The notes under the pieces: model-generated
What the model was told of the DNA's origin: nothing
What the model saw: only the letters and a program-made list of their open reading frames with translations
The model's database searches: none
Origin: Pseudomonas fluorescens
Lineage (GTDB): Bacteria > Pseudomonadota > Gammaproteobacteria > Pseudomonadales > Pseudomonadaceae
Reading direction: 5' to 3'
DNA: 64,000 nt
NCBI RefSeq assembly: GCF_902498185.1
Contig: NZ_CABVIX010000005.1
Span: 62,001 to 126,000 of the forward strand
Translations under genes and position numbers: made by a program
Part shown: positions 10,130-18,557 of the stretch, one piece after another
Numbering within the stretch: the stretch's first letter is position 1
How the letters are laid out: every line of letters begins with the position of its first letter

Positions 10130-11533
10130 ATGAACCCGCTTTCCCGTAGTCAATGGGGGATTCTCCTCGTCATCCTGTGCAGCTACCTGATGATTGTGTT
10201 GGATACCTCCGTCGTCATTACTGCACTTCCGAACATCCGGCAGACATTTGCCATGAGTACCGCCAGCCTGTCCTGGGTTCAGAATGCCTACACCTTGGCG
10301 TTTGGTGGCTTCCTTCTGCTGGGCGCTCGAGCAGGCGACATGCTGGGGCGGCGGCGTATGTTCATCAGCGGCTTAGGCATTTTCATGGTCGCTTCGTTGT
10401 TGGTCGCCCTGGCGCAAGAGCAACTGTTGCTTATCACTGCAAGGGCGCTTCAAGGCGTGGGTGCTGCCATTCTCGCGCCTTCCTCATTGGCACTGCTGCT
10501 GGTCAACTTCGAAGGTAATCAGCGCACGCGCGCCATCGCTTGGTATGGCGCGACGGCAGGTGTGGGCTCAAGCATAGGTTTGCTGATTGGGGGCCTCCTT
10601 ACCGAATGGGCATCATGGCGCATCGGCTTCCTGATCAATGTTCCAATAGGGCTGGTGTTGGTGCTAGGGACGCTGCGGGCCGTGCGGGAGACATCTGTGA
10701 ACACCAGCACACTGGACGTGGCCGGTGCGCTGTTGTCGACGGCCGGTATGACCTGCCTGGTATTGGGCATAGTCCGGGCAGCAACAACCGGGTGGGGCGA
10801 CCAAGCGACGGTCATCGCGCTCTTGGCGGGTGGTGCCATGCTGTTACTGTTCGGCTTCCACGAGGCGCGGATAGGCGATCCGATTCTGCCGCTGCGGCTT
10901 TTTCAACATCGGGTACGGGCCGGAGCGTATGGCGCTCGGTTATTGTTCCTGGGCGCAATGATGAGCTTCTATTTTTTCACTACTCAGTACCTGCAGGAAG
11001 TACTCGGCTTTACCGCGAGCGAGGCGGGATTGGCTTTCCTCCCGACCACCTTGGCAAACCTTGCAGCCGCATTGGCGATACCTCGACTTACCCGTCTGTT
11101 CGGTAACGCCGCGTTATTGGCCAGCGCCGTCGCACTGGGTGTTGTCGGTATGATCTGGCTGTCGGGCATCTCTGCTGATACCCAGTATGCTGCACTGTTG
11201 CTGCCATTGGTCTTGATCGGCTTGAGCCAGGGGGCGAGCCTGAGCCCCCTGACCGCAGCGGCAATGACGGACGTGGAAGGTCGGGATGCGGGCGCTGCAT
11301 CGGGTTTGGTCAACGTGAGCCATCAGCTCGGTGGGACTTTAGGGCTGAGCGTTTTGACCGTGGCGTACAGTTACGGTGCCCAGTCATCGGACGCCCTGAT
11401 GAGGATCTCAAACGGAATTTCTGCTGCCTACAGCTGGAGTGCAGTGATGCTGGTCATGGCGTTGATGATGGTGCTCGCCCTTATCATGCGCCAAGGCCCT
11501 GAGCCATCATCTGCCTTGGAGGAACAACCCTGA
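10130..11533 (+). CDS. MFS drug efflux transporter, DHA2 (EmrB/QacA) type
   Basis: 467 residues with about 14 hydrophobic helices. The N-terminus is diagnostic: LDTSVVITALPNIRQTF (the helix-1 motif of the 14-TMS family), then WVQNAYTLAFGGFLLLGARAGDMLGRRRMF (motif A) and RALQGVGAAILAPSSLAL. It should export drugs or toxic metabolites by proton antiport across the inner membrane. No TetR or MarR gene and no EmrA-type adaptor gene is adjacent, so it probably works alone. An AAGAGG SD lies 8 bp before the ATG. Confidence 0.88.
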   Translation: MNPLSRSQWGILLVILCSYLMIVLDTSVVITALPNIRQTFAMSTASLSWVQNAYTLAFGGFLLLGARAGDMLGRRRMFISGLGIFMVASLLVALAQEQLLLITARALQGVGAAILAPSSLALLLVNFEGNQRTRAIAWYGATAGVGSSIGLLIGGLLTEWASWRIGFLINVPIGLVLVLGTLRAVRETSVNTSTLDVAGALLSTAGMTCLVLGIVRAATTGWGDQATVIALLAGGAMLLLFGFHEARIGDPILPLRLFQHRVRAGAYGARLLFLGAMMSFYFFTTQYLQEVLGFTASEAGLAFLPTTLANLAAALAIPRLTRLFGNAALLASAVALGVVGMIWLSGISADTQYAALLLPLVLIGLSQGASLSPLTAAAMTDVEGRDAGAASGLVNVSHQLGGTLGLSVLTVAYSYGAQSSDALMRISNGISAAYSWSAVMLVMALMMVLALIMRQGPEPSSALEEQP

Positions 11534-11584
11534 TGTGCTCGTCATCCGCAATGAGTTCAGCTGACAACGGCCTCCAGCTCAGGT

Positions 11585-11925
11585 TTATCCGTGCGACGGT
11601 GGCAGGCGATCGAGAAACTTGTCCAAGGTGATAGGGTACTCCCGTACCCGCACCCCTGTGGCGTTGTAGACGCCATTGGCGATTGCTGCCGCCACACCGG
11701 AAATGCCAAGCTCACCCACCCCTTTGGCTTTCATTGGCGATGAATAAGCATCCACTTCATCGATGAAGGCTTGTGCGTGCAGCGGCGAGGTCGAAGCGCC
11801 CATCGGATCTTACGTAATCAACCTGGATGAGCTGCGCGGCTTATCGAGCTTGCTCGAATGTTTCGGCTACCACCAGCGCGATAGCTTGATGTTAATGGTC
11901 GATCTCAGGGGCTTTCCACGTTGTT
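11585..11925 (-). pseudogene. Xanthine dehydrogenase/aldehyde oxidase molybdopterin subunit, relic
   Basis: The minus strand carries two non-adjacent pieces of a YagR/PaoC-type molybdenum-binding subunit. Residues like QAIALVVAETFEQAR, an in-frame stop, then AAQLIQVDYVRSDGRFDLAAA (about 11800-11890) match the N-terminal region. In another frame, SSPMKAKGVGELGISGVA and NATGVRVREYPITLDKFL (11585-11740) match the extreme C-terminus of these roughly 730-residue proteins. About 500 central residues are gone, and stops and a frameshift have accumulated. The 238 bp between this relic and pcaJ hold nothing I can assign. Confidence 0.8.
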
Positions 11926-12163
11926 CGTACGCCACGTCCAGCCTCGCACAGGAAATTGCTTCTACAGGACCACTTCCAAGCGGTTCACAAGGACAGATCT
12001 TGGGCCTGGAGAACCGGAAAGGGGCAGAGTAGTGGCTGCTCTGGGTTCACCAACGTCAGCAAGTAGGCCTGCTACAGCAAATGCACAGGTAAAGTCCGCC
12101 TTGACGGCGATGGACCTTGTTCGGCTCCATCAACGGCAGGCGGATACATACGGTTTGCGCGGA

Positions 12164-12805
12164 TTACTTGACCAGGGGCACGCCACTGAGCTTCTGCAAC
12201 TCGTCGAACTCGATGTCAGCGCAAATCTCTACTACTTTCAGCCCATCGGACGTCACTTCCAGTACGGCCAGGTCGGTGTAGATACGGCTGACGCAACCGA
12301 TGCCGGTCAGGGGGTAAGTGCACTCGGGCACGAGCTTGCTTTCGCCGGACTTGGTCAGGTGGTCCATCATCACGAAGACCTGGCGGGCGCCGGTGGCGAG
12401 GTCCATCGCGCCGCCTACGGCCGGGATCGAACCTTCGGCGCCGGTATGCCAGTTGGCCAGGTCCCCCTTGGCCGACACCTGGAAGGCGCCGAGTACGGCG
12501 ATGTCCAGGTGACCGCCACGCATCATCGAGAAGGAGTCGGCGTGATGAAAGAAGGCACCACCGGTGAGCAGGGTCACATGCTGCTTGCCGGCGTTGATCA
12601 GGTCATCGTCTTCCTCGCCCGGAGCGGGGCTTGGGCCCATGCCTAGCAGGCCGTTCTCGCTGTGCAGAAACACTTCCTTGTCGCCCAGGTAATTGGCCAC
12701 CAGGGTCGGTGCGCCGATGCCCAGGTTTACATATGCGCCTTCCTGGATGTCTGCAGCCACGCGCTGGGCCATCTGGGTGCGGGAGAGCTTTTTGGTGATG
12801 GTCAT
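12164..12805 (-). CDS. pcaJ: 3-oxoadipate CoA-transferase subunit B
   Basis: 213 residues, very close to my memory of P. putida PcaJ. With PcaI it moves CoA from succinyl-CoA to beta-ketoadipate, the step before PcaF thiolysis in the beta-ketoadipate pathway of aromatic degradation. The catalytic glutamate sits in the SENG motif (Glu50), followed by LLGMGPSP. The gene starts 8 bp after the pcaI stop, so the pair is cotranscribed from the pcaI promoter. Other pca genes are not in the window, as in P. putida, where pcaIJ is unlinked to the rest. Confidence 0.95.
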   Translation of the reverse strand: MTITKKLSRTQMAQRVAADIQEGAYVNLGIGAPTLVANYLGDKEVFLHSENGLLGMGPSPAPGEEDDDLINAGKQHVTLLTGGAFFHHADSFSMMRGGHLDIAVLGAFQVSAKGDLANWHTGAEGSIPAVGGAMDLATGARQVFVMMDHLTKSGESKLVPECTYPLTGIGCVSRIYTDLAVLEVTSDGLKVVEICADIEFDELQKLSGVPLVK

Positions 12806-12813
12806 GGCAGGCC

Positions 12814-13509
12814 TCAGACAGCTTTGGCGATCGAAGAAGCAGCAGCGCCGGTCACGGCGACCACGCGCTGCACGAAGATGCCCGGGGTGATGATGTGTTC
12901 CGGGTCCAGTTCACCGAGTTCGACGATCTGGTCGACCTGGGCGATAGCGGTCTTGGCAGCCATGGCCATGATCGGGCCGAAGTTGCGGGCCGCCTTGCGG
13001 TAGATCAGGTTGCCCCAGCGGTCACCCTTGTGCGCCTTGATCAGCGCGAAGTCGGCGTGCAGCGGCATTTCCAGGACATACTGGCGGCCGTCGATCTCAC
13101 GGGTTTCCTTGCCTTCGGACAGAAGAGTGCCATAGCCGGTCGGCGAGAAGAACGCACCGATGCCCGAGCCCGCTGCGCGGATACGCTCGGCCAGGTTGCC
13201 TTGCGGTACCACTTCCAGCTCGATCTTGCCTGCCCGGTACAGTTCGTCGAACACGTAGGAGTCGGATTGTCGCGGGAAGGAGCAGACCACCTTGCGCACG
13301 CTGCCCGCCTTCAGCAGGGCTGCCAGGCCGACCTCGCCGTTTCCGGCGTTGTTGCTGATGATGGTCAGGTCGCGGGTACCGGTGGCGATCAGAGCATCGA
13401 TCAGCTCAGACGGCATGCCGGCAGTGCCGAAGCCACCGACCATGATGGTCGAACCGTCGGTGATCCCTTCCACCGCGCTGGCGATGGACTCAAACGTTTT
13501 ATTGATCAA
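12814..13509 (-). CDS. pcaI: 3-oxoadipate CoA-transferase subunit A (TTG start)
   Basis: 231 residues if translation starts at the TTG at 13509 (protein INKTFESIASAVEG after the initiator). This start has a perfect AGGAG SD seven bases upstream and gives the known length of P. putida PcaI; the frame is open further upstream to 13632 but is not conserved there. The family glycine-rich motif VGGFGTAGMPSELID and the ISNNAGNGE segment are present. PcaI and PcaJ form the heteromeric CoA-transferase. Transcription probably starts near 13656 from the PcaR-controlled promoter, giving a leader of roughly 150 nt. Confidence 0.95.
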   Translation of the reverse strand: MINKTFESIASAVEGITDGSTIMVGGFGTAGMPSELIDALIATGTRDLTIISNNAGNGEVGLAALLKAGSVRKVVCSFPRQSDSYVFDELYRAGKIELEVVPQGNLAERIRAAGSGIGAFFSPTGYGTLLSEGKETREIDGRQYVLEMPLHADFALIKAHKGDRWGNLIYRKAARNFGPIMAMAAKTAIAQVDQIVELGELDPEHIITPGIFVQRVVAVTGAAASSIAKAV

Positions 13510-13657
13510 AGCGAGCTCCTGGCTTTTCCTGGAGTATGAATTGTCGACCTGGCGACGCGTTCCGAAGCGATGGCCAATCAGCACATAGGAAATGTTGCTG
13601 ACTGCGTGATAGCGTGCCGCAATATCGGGCACAAGTAGAGAGATCTGAGCGGATTTT

Positions 13658-13691
13658 GTGCGATTATCGAACCGTTGTGCGATGTGCGAGC
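13658..13691 (-). promoter_or_regulatory. pcaIJ promoter with two PcaR sites
   Basis: On the minus strand, GTTCGATAATCGCAC (13672-13658) equals the 15-bp PcaR site of P. putida pcaIJ as I remember it, and a second degenerate copy GCTCGCACATCGCAC lies at 13691-13677. A -10-like GATAAT (13668-13663) sits inside the first site; 17 bp upstream, the -35 position (13691-13686) falls in the second. This fits the reported binding of PcaR to both -35 and -10 elements, with activation by beta-ketoadipate. Confidence 0.85.
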
Positions 13692-13799
13692 ATTGATTTT
13701 AACGTTTTGTCCCGTTCGGGCCAAAGCCAGAATGCCTTCATCGTGATCAAGCCTGCCCCCTGGAACGGAAGCTTGGAGGCAGGATTGACCCGGTGCGCG

Positions 13800-14036
13800 T
13801 CAAGCCCCGTCCTTCAGGGCGGAGAAGGAAAGCGCGGACGCCGAAGGCGTCCTTTGCTGCGGTGAAAATGAATGCGGCGTTTGCTGCTGCTCGATGTATT
13901 GGCGGATGATTTCAGCCAGTGGAGAGACGGTGCAGCCAGGCCGCTCGATGAAGCAGGAACCCGCCGAAGCGACTACGCGACAATCCTCGAGTAGCACCGT
14001 AGGAATCCCCTGCCTTTAGGCGGGGGAGGATGTCAA
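13800..14036. mobile_element. IS200/IS605-family relic (both ends kept, middle deleted)
   Basis: About 235 bp. On the minus strand the C-terminal end of a Y1 transposase TnpA is readable (EIIRQYIEQQQTP..., ending SALKDGA at 13800). On the plus strand the C-terminal end of TnpB is readable (SMKQEPAEATTRQ...VGIPCL, stop at 14017-14019). Both genes lost their starts in one deletion of the divergent middle. Subterminal hairpins remain: 13807-13822, 13836-13852 (GGACGCC-GAA-GGCGTCC) and the right-end hairpin 14007-14026 followed by GAGGATGTCAA. A TTGAC tetramer/pentamer target-like sequence lies at 13784-13788. It cannot move by itself but could be mobilised in trans, like a PATE. Confidence 0.8.
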
Positions 14037-14057
14037 TTCTGTAATCGCGTTCATGGC

Positions 14058-15347
14058 TTAGTCCCTACCAGGGTTTTCAGGATATAGCGCCAGGCACAGC
14101 AGGCTGATTACGCCACCTGCGAGCAGGTAAAGCGCCGGCGCCAGCGGGGTTTCAAGTGCGCCGGTCAGCCATGTGGCGATCAAAGGGGAGAAACCACCGA
14201 ACAGCGTGACGCCGAAGCTGTAGCTCACCGCCGTACCCAATGCACGGGACCGTTTGGGAAAGGCCTCCATGATCAACGCGAAGAACGCACCGGAGCCTAT
14301 GCAGGCAGGCAGCACGAGAATGGCGATAACCAACATTGCCAGGAACAGGTTGGTGCTCAGGCTAAGTATGTACAGGGCTGGGCCCGCAAGTACTACTGGC
14401 AGGGCAATGGTCCAGACCAGCAGTTTCTTGCGCAGAACATGGCGATCGGCAAATCGCCCCGCCAAGGGGGTGATCACCGCCAGGCATGCGCTGGCAACGC
14501 ACGCGACAGCGAGGGCGCTGCGCTGTGGGTAGCCGAGCGAGGAAGTCAGATAAGCGGGCATGTAGAAAATGAACAGGTAGATGCTGATGGTCGCACTCGC
14601 CATGAGGCCAATGGCGAGCAGCGTGTGCCGGAGGTCGAAATGATCACGCCAGTGCCCTTGGCTGACTTCTGATTGGGCTTCATGCGTTTCAGGCAAGCAG
14701 CGGCGGATGTACCAACCGACAGGCCCGATGAGCAGACCCAGCATGAACGGGATTCGCCAGCCCCAGTGCTCGAGATCCTCTGCGGTCAATAGCGTGCTCA
14801 GTAGAAGCCCCGCGCCAGCGCCTACCAGAGCGGCATATCCCTGGCTGGCCGCCTGCCAACTGACACTGTGACAGCGATTGGCCGTAGTGCTGGATTCCAT
14901 GAGGAATACCGACGCGGTACCAATTTCTCCGCCTGCGGAGAACCCTTGCGTCAATCGGCCAACGATGAGTATCACGGTACCCAGCACGCCAATCTGATGA
15001 TACGTCGGCGCAAACGCGATCATCGCTGTGCCCAAGGTCATCAGCCCGATGGTCAGGCTGAGCGCCGCCTTGCGGCCATGCCGATCGGCGAACCGGCCAA
15101 TAACCACCGCCCCAACCGGGCGCATGAGGAAGCCCACGCCAAATGTCGTCAGAGACAACAGTAGCGAAGCCATCTCTGACTGCGCGGGGAAGAAATTTCT
15201 AGCGATCACCACGGCAAAAAAGCTGTAGATGGTGAAGTCGTACATTTCCAGGGCGTTGCCCAGGGCGCACGCAACAGTGGCCTTTCTTGACGCTGACCGG
15301 GCGTTGGCGGGGTCGCATATGATAGCGGATGCTTGGAGAGTGGACAT
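14058..15347 (-). CDS. MFS metabolite:proton symporter (citrate/dicarboxylate type)
   Basis: 429 residues with 12 predicted helices. The helix-1 motif GNALEMYDFTIYSFFAVVIA, then RPVGAVVIGRFADRHGRKAALSLTI and GFSAGGEIGTASVFLMES place it in the metabolite:H+ symporter family (ProP, KgtP, CitA/TcuC, ShiA, PcaT). It should import an organic acid. Its position next to pcaIJ, and a degenerate PcaR-like site at 15492-15506, raise the possibility of an aromatic-pathway acid, but sequence alone fits a citrate-like substrate as well. The SD before the ATG at 15347 is weak. Confidence 0.85.
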   Translation of the reverse strand: MSTLQASAIICDPANARSASRKATVACALGNALEMYDFTIYSFFAVVIARNFFPAQSEMASLLLSLTTFGVGFLMRPVGAVVIGRFADRHGRKAALSLTIGLMTLGTAMIAFAPTYHQIGVLGTVILIVGRLTQGFSAGGEIGTASVFLMESSTTANRCHSVSWQAASQGYAALVGAGAGLLLSTLLTAEDLEHWGWRIPFMLGLLIGPVGWYIRRCLPETHEAQSEVSQGHWRDHFDLRHTLLAIGLMASATISIYLFIFYMPAYLTSSLGYPQRSALAVACVASACLAVITPLAGRFADRHVLRKKLLVWTIALPVVLAGPALYILSLSTNLFLAMLVIAILVLPACIGSGAFFALIMEAFPKRSRALGTAVSYSFGVTLFGGFSPLIATWLTGALETPLAPALYLLAGGVISLLCLALYPENPGRD

Positions 15348-15428
15348 CAGGGTGGTCCCGTCTTGTTATGGTGTCACCCGACTATCATTTAATTTCTACT
15401 GCGCAGCACTTACGCTTTTAGGTGCGAC

Positions 15429-15443
15429 TTAACCAATGGTTAA
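15429..15443. promoter_or_regulatory. 15-bp palindrome upstream of the MFS symporter gene
   Basis: TTAACCAATGGTTAA is a perfect dyad (7-bp arms around one base) about 85 bp upstream of the MFS start. It contains a T-N11-A LysR box and could be the operator once used by the LysR gene now broken at 15568-15855. A second, degenerate PcaR-like sequence, GTTCGATAACCGACC (12 of 15 matches), lies at 15492-15506. Confidence 0.5.
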
Positions 15444-15567
15444 TCACTGCAGGATTGACCCTTGGAAAGTGCACTGAAACCGCGCCCATTCGTTCGATAA
15501 CCGACCACGTGCACCTTGGACGAACCGCTATAACCGGTATTTCACAGTGATCGTGAGCACGGTTCCA

Positions 15568-15855
15568 TCATCGGCACACTTCACCGACCTGCATATCCTT
15601 GATGTTCTCAGCTTCCAGTTGCAGGCGCCGCTAGCTCTCCATTGATGACTGAGCATGGCGAATCACGCGCTTCCCTTCATCAGTGAGGGTCATGCCTTTG
15701 TGCGAACGTTGCATGAGCGAGAGTCCAAGCTCACTCTCCAGTTCCTTGATCGAGCGGCTCAAGGCAGGTTGCGTCACGTGTAGCGCTTGTGAGGCTTCGC
15801 TAAGGCTGCCGGTTTGATGAACAGCGACCAATGCTCTGATTTGGTGAAATTTCAC
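15568..15855 (-). pseudogene. LysR family regulator, nonsense-mutated and truncated
   Basis: Starts with a good LysR helix-turn-helix (MKFHQIRALVAVHQTGSLSE, ASQALHVTQPALSRSIKELE). After codon 74 (HAQSSMES) comes a TAG, and the same frame then continues with recognisable linker sequence RRLQLEAENIKDMQVGEV before losing homology near 15570. So the gene first gained a nonsense codon (or retains it) and also lost about 200 residues of effector domain. A 74-residue DNA-binding fragment could still be made, which might act as a competitor at the operator, but decay is the simpler reading. Confidence 0.8.
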
Positions 15856-15996
15856 GTGCAGTCGGGTCCTTACGCGGGCGTGGTTAGCGAGCCTGTATCG
15901 GTATCTCCAGGCGCTGACATGCTCAAGGATTTATCTGCGTCTATCAAGAGCGTCGCTGCGCAAGTGCGGGTGGTTACCCCGGGCAGTAGCGGGCCA

Positions 15997-16914
15997 TCAA
16001 AGGGACGACGGTGTGCTCGGCCGTGCGGCAAAAAGGCTCAGCAACTCATCAACCAAGCAACGGATCTTGGGGCGTAAATGATTGCTCTTGGACCACAGGG
16101 CGTGAACTTCGACAGGTTCCGGCTCATAGTCCTGCAGCACCGGCACGAGTGCACCTTTGCCGATCGATTGTTCCAACAGGCAGATGGGCATCTGGCAGAT
16201 CCCCAATCCCGCAACTGCCGCCGCGATCATGGCCTCGGCATCATCGAACTGGTACGTAGCGGGCGGCGAATACTTCATCGGCTGGCCATTCTGAGTCATC
16301 TTCCACGGCAACAAGCCGCCACGACGATAGCCAACGATGGCGCGATGAACCGCCATGTCCTCAAGTGTCTTGGGGCAACCGAATTCGTCGAGGTATTCAG
16401 GGGACGCACAGGTTACCCAGCGGTGGGAGGTCAAACGCCGCGCGACCAACCCAGGCACGCTGTCGACGCTGCCGAATCGGATGGCCAGGTCGATTCCCTC
16501 GTCCGTCAGGTCCACCAATTGATCGCTGAAGGTCAATGTCAGTTGCAACTGCGGGAAGCGACGACTCATGCTCAGCAAGATGGGCAGCACCACTTGTTTG
16601 CCGAAAGCCACGGGCATGTCCACCCTCAGCCGGCCTGCAGGAACACCCAGCCGACTGCCAAAGCTGCTTTCGGTTGAACGTATCTCCTCCAGCGCTGAGG
16701 ACCAGACGGCGAAGTAAGCTTCGCCGTCTGGTGACAGTGACAACTTGCGCGTGGAGCGGTAGAACAAGCTGGTTCCGAGTCGCTCTTCGAGCCGTGCAAT
16801 GGCTTTGCCTACTGCGGATTTCGAAAGCCCTAGGCGCTCAGCTGCTTCGGTGAAGGTAGCTGAGCGTGCCGTTACGAGAAAGATGTTGATTCCGCTGAAC
16901 GTGTCGTCAGTCAT
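15997..16914 (-). CDS. LysR family transcriptional regulator
   Basis: 305 residues, complete: helix-turn-helix ATFTEAAERLGLSKSAVGKA, then LEERLGTSLFYRSTRKLSL, then the CrgA-like effector domain (SDQLVDLTDEGIDLAIRFG, GLGICQMPICLL). It is the third gene in a row on the minus strand after the DODA dioxygenase and the esterase (26-bp gap), so it is probably cotranscribed with them and may regulate them. The palindrome at 18558-18578 upstream of the dioxygenase is a candidate target, shared with the LysR gene at 21514. Confidence 0.9.
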   Translation of the reverse strand: MTDDTFSGINIFLVTARSATFTEAAERLGLSKSAVGKAIARLEERLGTSLFYRSTRKLSLSPDGEAYFAVWSSALEEIRSTESSFGSRLGVPAGRLRVDMPVAFGKQVVLPILLSMSRRFPQLQLTLTFSDQLVDLTDEGIDLAIRFGSVDSVPGLVARRLTSHRWVTCASPEYLDEFGCPKTLEDMAVHRAIVGYRRGGLLPWKMTQNGQPMKYSPPATYQFDDAEAMIAAAVAGLGICQMPICLLEQSIGKGALVPVLQDYEPEPVEVHALWSKSNHLRPKIRCLVDELLSLFAARPSTPSSL

Positions 16915-16940
16915 GCAGACTTACCAGGTAGACGTGAGTG

Positions 16941-17651
16941 CTACCCGAAAGGATACCCGAGTGCTCGCCGTACAGGGTTGAGCGCAAAGGTTTTGTTCAG
17001 CCATTGCGAAAAGTCAGCCAACTCTGGTGCAACGATTTCGTGACCCATGTTGTAGTAGTGCGTTTCGTGAGCAACCTCAAGTGTGCTCAGCCAGGCGTCG
17101 GCTTCTTTCGCCCAGCGCTCCGGCAGCACGTTGTCTTCATGGCCGTGGGCAATGAACGCCTGCAGGTGCTTGCGGCGATTCGGTTCGGCGATGATGGGGG
17201 CCAGCTCACGCAGCATGCGGCCGCTGAGAATTGCAAAGCCTGCTACCCGCTCAGGCTCGGTAAGGGCGACGCTGGCACTCATGATGCCGCCTTGGCTGAA
17301 GCCGGCAATCACAGTCGGCAACGCGGGGAGGGCGTCAATGAAGCGCAGGAGGAGCTGCCGGCTCGCCTCAGCCTGCGCTTCGTTGTACGAAGGTCCGTCG
17401 TTGCTGAAGGTAACCTGGAACCAGGCAAATCCTTGCGGGCTGAGCTGCAACGGACCTCGTAGCAGAATCACTTCCAGCTCTTCTGGGAGCGAGGCGGCCA
17501 GGCTTGCCAGATTGGCTTCATTTGAACCTACACCGTGCAGCAGGATCAGCCGCCCTTGGGGTGAGGAGGCGGTGCACGCCTTACGGAAAATCAGACCCGT
17601 AGCCGGTTCGCGAGCGGGGTCGCAGAACGTGGTGTCACGCATGGTTGGCAT
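16941..17651 (-). CDS. Alpha/beta hydrolase, phospholipase/carboxylesterase (YpfH-like) family
   Basis: 236 residues from the ATG at 17651, which has an AGAGG SD and overlaps the 3' end of the dioxygenase gene by 17 bp; ATG 17642 is an alternative. Typical elements of the Abhydrolase_2 family: LILLHGVGSNEANLASLAASLP (oxyanion region), AGFSQGGIMSASVAL with nucleophile Ser in GFSQG, AHGHEDNVLPERW carrying the Asp, and YYNMGHEIVAPELADFSQWL with the His. It probably hydrolyses small esters, perhaps a product of the ring-cleavage enzyme encoded just upstream. The overlap implies translational coupling. Confidence 0.88.
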   Translation of the reverse strand: MPTMRDTTFCDPAREPATGLIFRKACTASSPQGRLILLHGVGSNEANLASLAASLPEELEVILLRGPLQLSPQGFAWFQVTFSNDGPSYNEAQAEASRQLLLRFIDALPALPTVIAGFSQGGIMSASVALTEPERVAGFAILSGRMLRELAPIIAEPNRRKHLQAFIAHGHEDNVLPERWAKEADAWLSTLEVAHETHYYNMGHEIVAPELADFSQWLNKTFALNPVRRALGYPFG

Positions 17652-18477
17652 TGCCTCTGTTGAACTGAGTCGGCTCGATGTGCGCTTGGGGTGCCGAGGA
17701 AAAGAGATAACTGTCCATCGCCAGCACTCCGTAGGTGATACCGCCTTCCAGGATCCGTGTCTGGTAGGTTTCACCTGCGGCGCCCAAGGCGATGAGCAAC
17801 GGCAGGAAGTGCTCGTCAGTTGGATGCGCTCGTTCGGCGGCAGGCGCCAGGTGCCGGTAATCCAGGACTTGTGCGGTATCTCCGGCTGTGAGCCTTTGCG
17901 CCGTCCAGGCTGCAAATTGTTTGACGTATGCTTCGCCGAGAGTACTCGCGCCCCTGAATTCGTACAGGTTATGGGTCAGGCTGCCCGACGCGACAATCAT
18001 CACGTTCATGTCGCGCAAGGGCTTCAAGGCCTGGCCCAGTTTCAGCGCGTTATGGGTATCCATGGGCATGGGCATGGACACTTGGATCACTGGCGTGGTG
18101 GCTTCGGGCGCTAGGTAAAGCAGCGGTACCCATGCACCGTGATCGAGCCCGCGACGGGTGTCCAGCCGCGCCTTCCACCCCGCATCGCCCAATAGGTCCA
18201 CGATCTCCTGCGCCAGCACCGGTGCACCTGGTGCGGGATACTGCAGTTCGTACAGCGCATCCGGAAAACCACCGAAATCATGGATGGTCTCTGGGTGGGT
18301 GCTCGCGGTGACGCAGACCTCGCCGCGGGTCATCCAGTGCGGGGAGATGACCACAATGGCCTGCGGTTGCGACAGCTCACGACCGAGCTTGGCCAGTTGT
18401 TCCCCAGCCTGGCCAGGTTCGATTGCGAACATGGGTGCACCGTGAGACACAAAGAGAACGGGTAATGACGCATTCAT
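17635..18477 (-). CDS. DODA-type extradiol ring-cleavage dioxygenase (YgiD-like)
   Basis: 280 residues of the class III extradiol dioxygenase LigB superfamily, DODA subgroup. Visible hallmarks are VLFVSHGAPMF (metal His near the start), AIVVISPHWMTRGEVCVTAS (second metal His), RRGLDHGAWVPLLYLAPEA and IVASGSLTHNLYEF. Members are Zn- or Fe-dependent and cleave catecholic rings such as DOPA; E. coli YgiD is a DOPA 4,5-dioxygenase. First gene of a likely operon with the esterase and a LysR gene. A 21-bp palindrome and a terminator lie upstream. Confidence 0.88.
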   Translation of the reverse strand: MNASLPVLFVSHGAPMFAIEPGQAGEQLAKLGRELSQPQAIVVISPHWMTRGEVCVTASTHPETIHDFGGFPDALYELQYPAPGAPVLAQEIVDLLGDAGWKARLDTRRGLDHGAWVPLLYLAPEATTPVIQVSMPMPMDTHNALKLGQALKPLRDMNVMIVASGSLTHNLYEFRGASTLGEAYVKQFAAWTAQRLTAGDTAQVLDYRHLAPAAERAHPTDEHFLPLLIALGAAGETYQTRILEGGITYGVLAMDSYLFSSAPQAHIEPTQFNRGNANHA

Positions 18478-18557
18478 GGCATATCCTCGAATAACGTTGC
18501 TTTTCCGCTCATTCTATAGGCTTTGAAAATGAGATAAATTGGCATTTATGTGATTGA

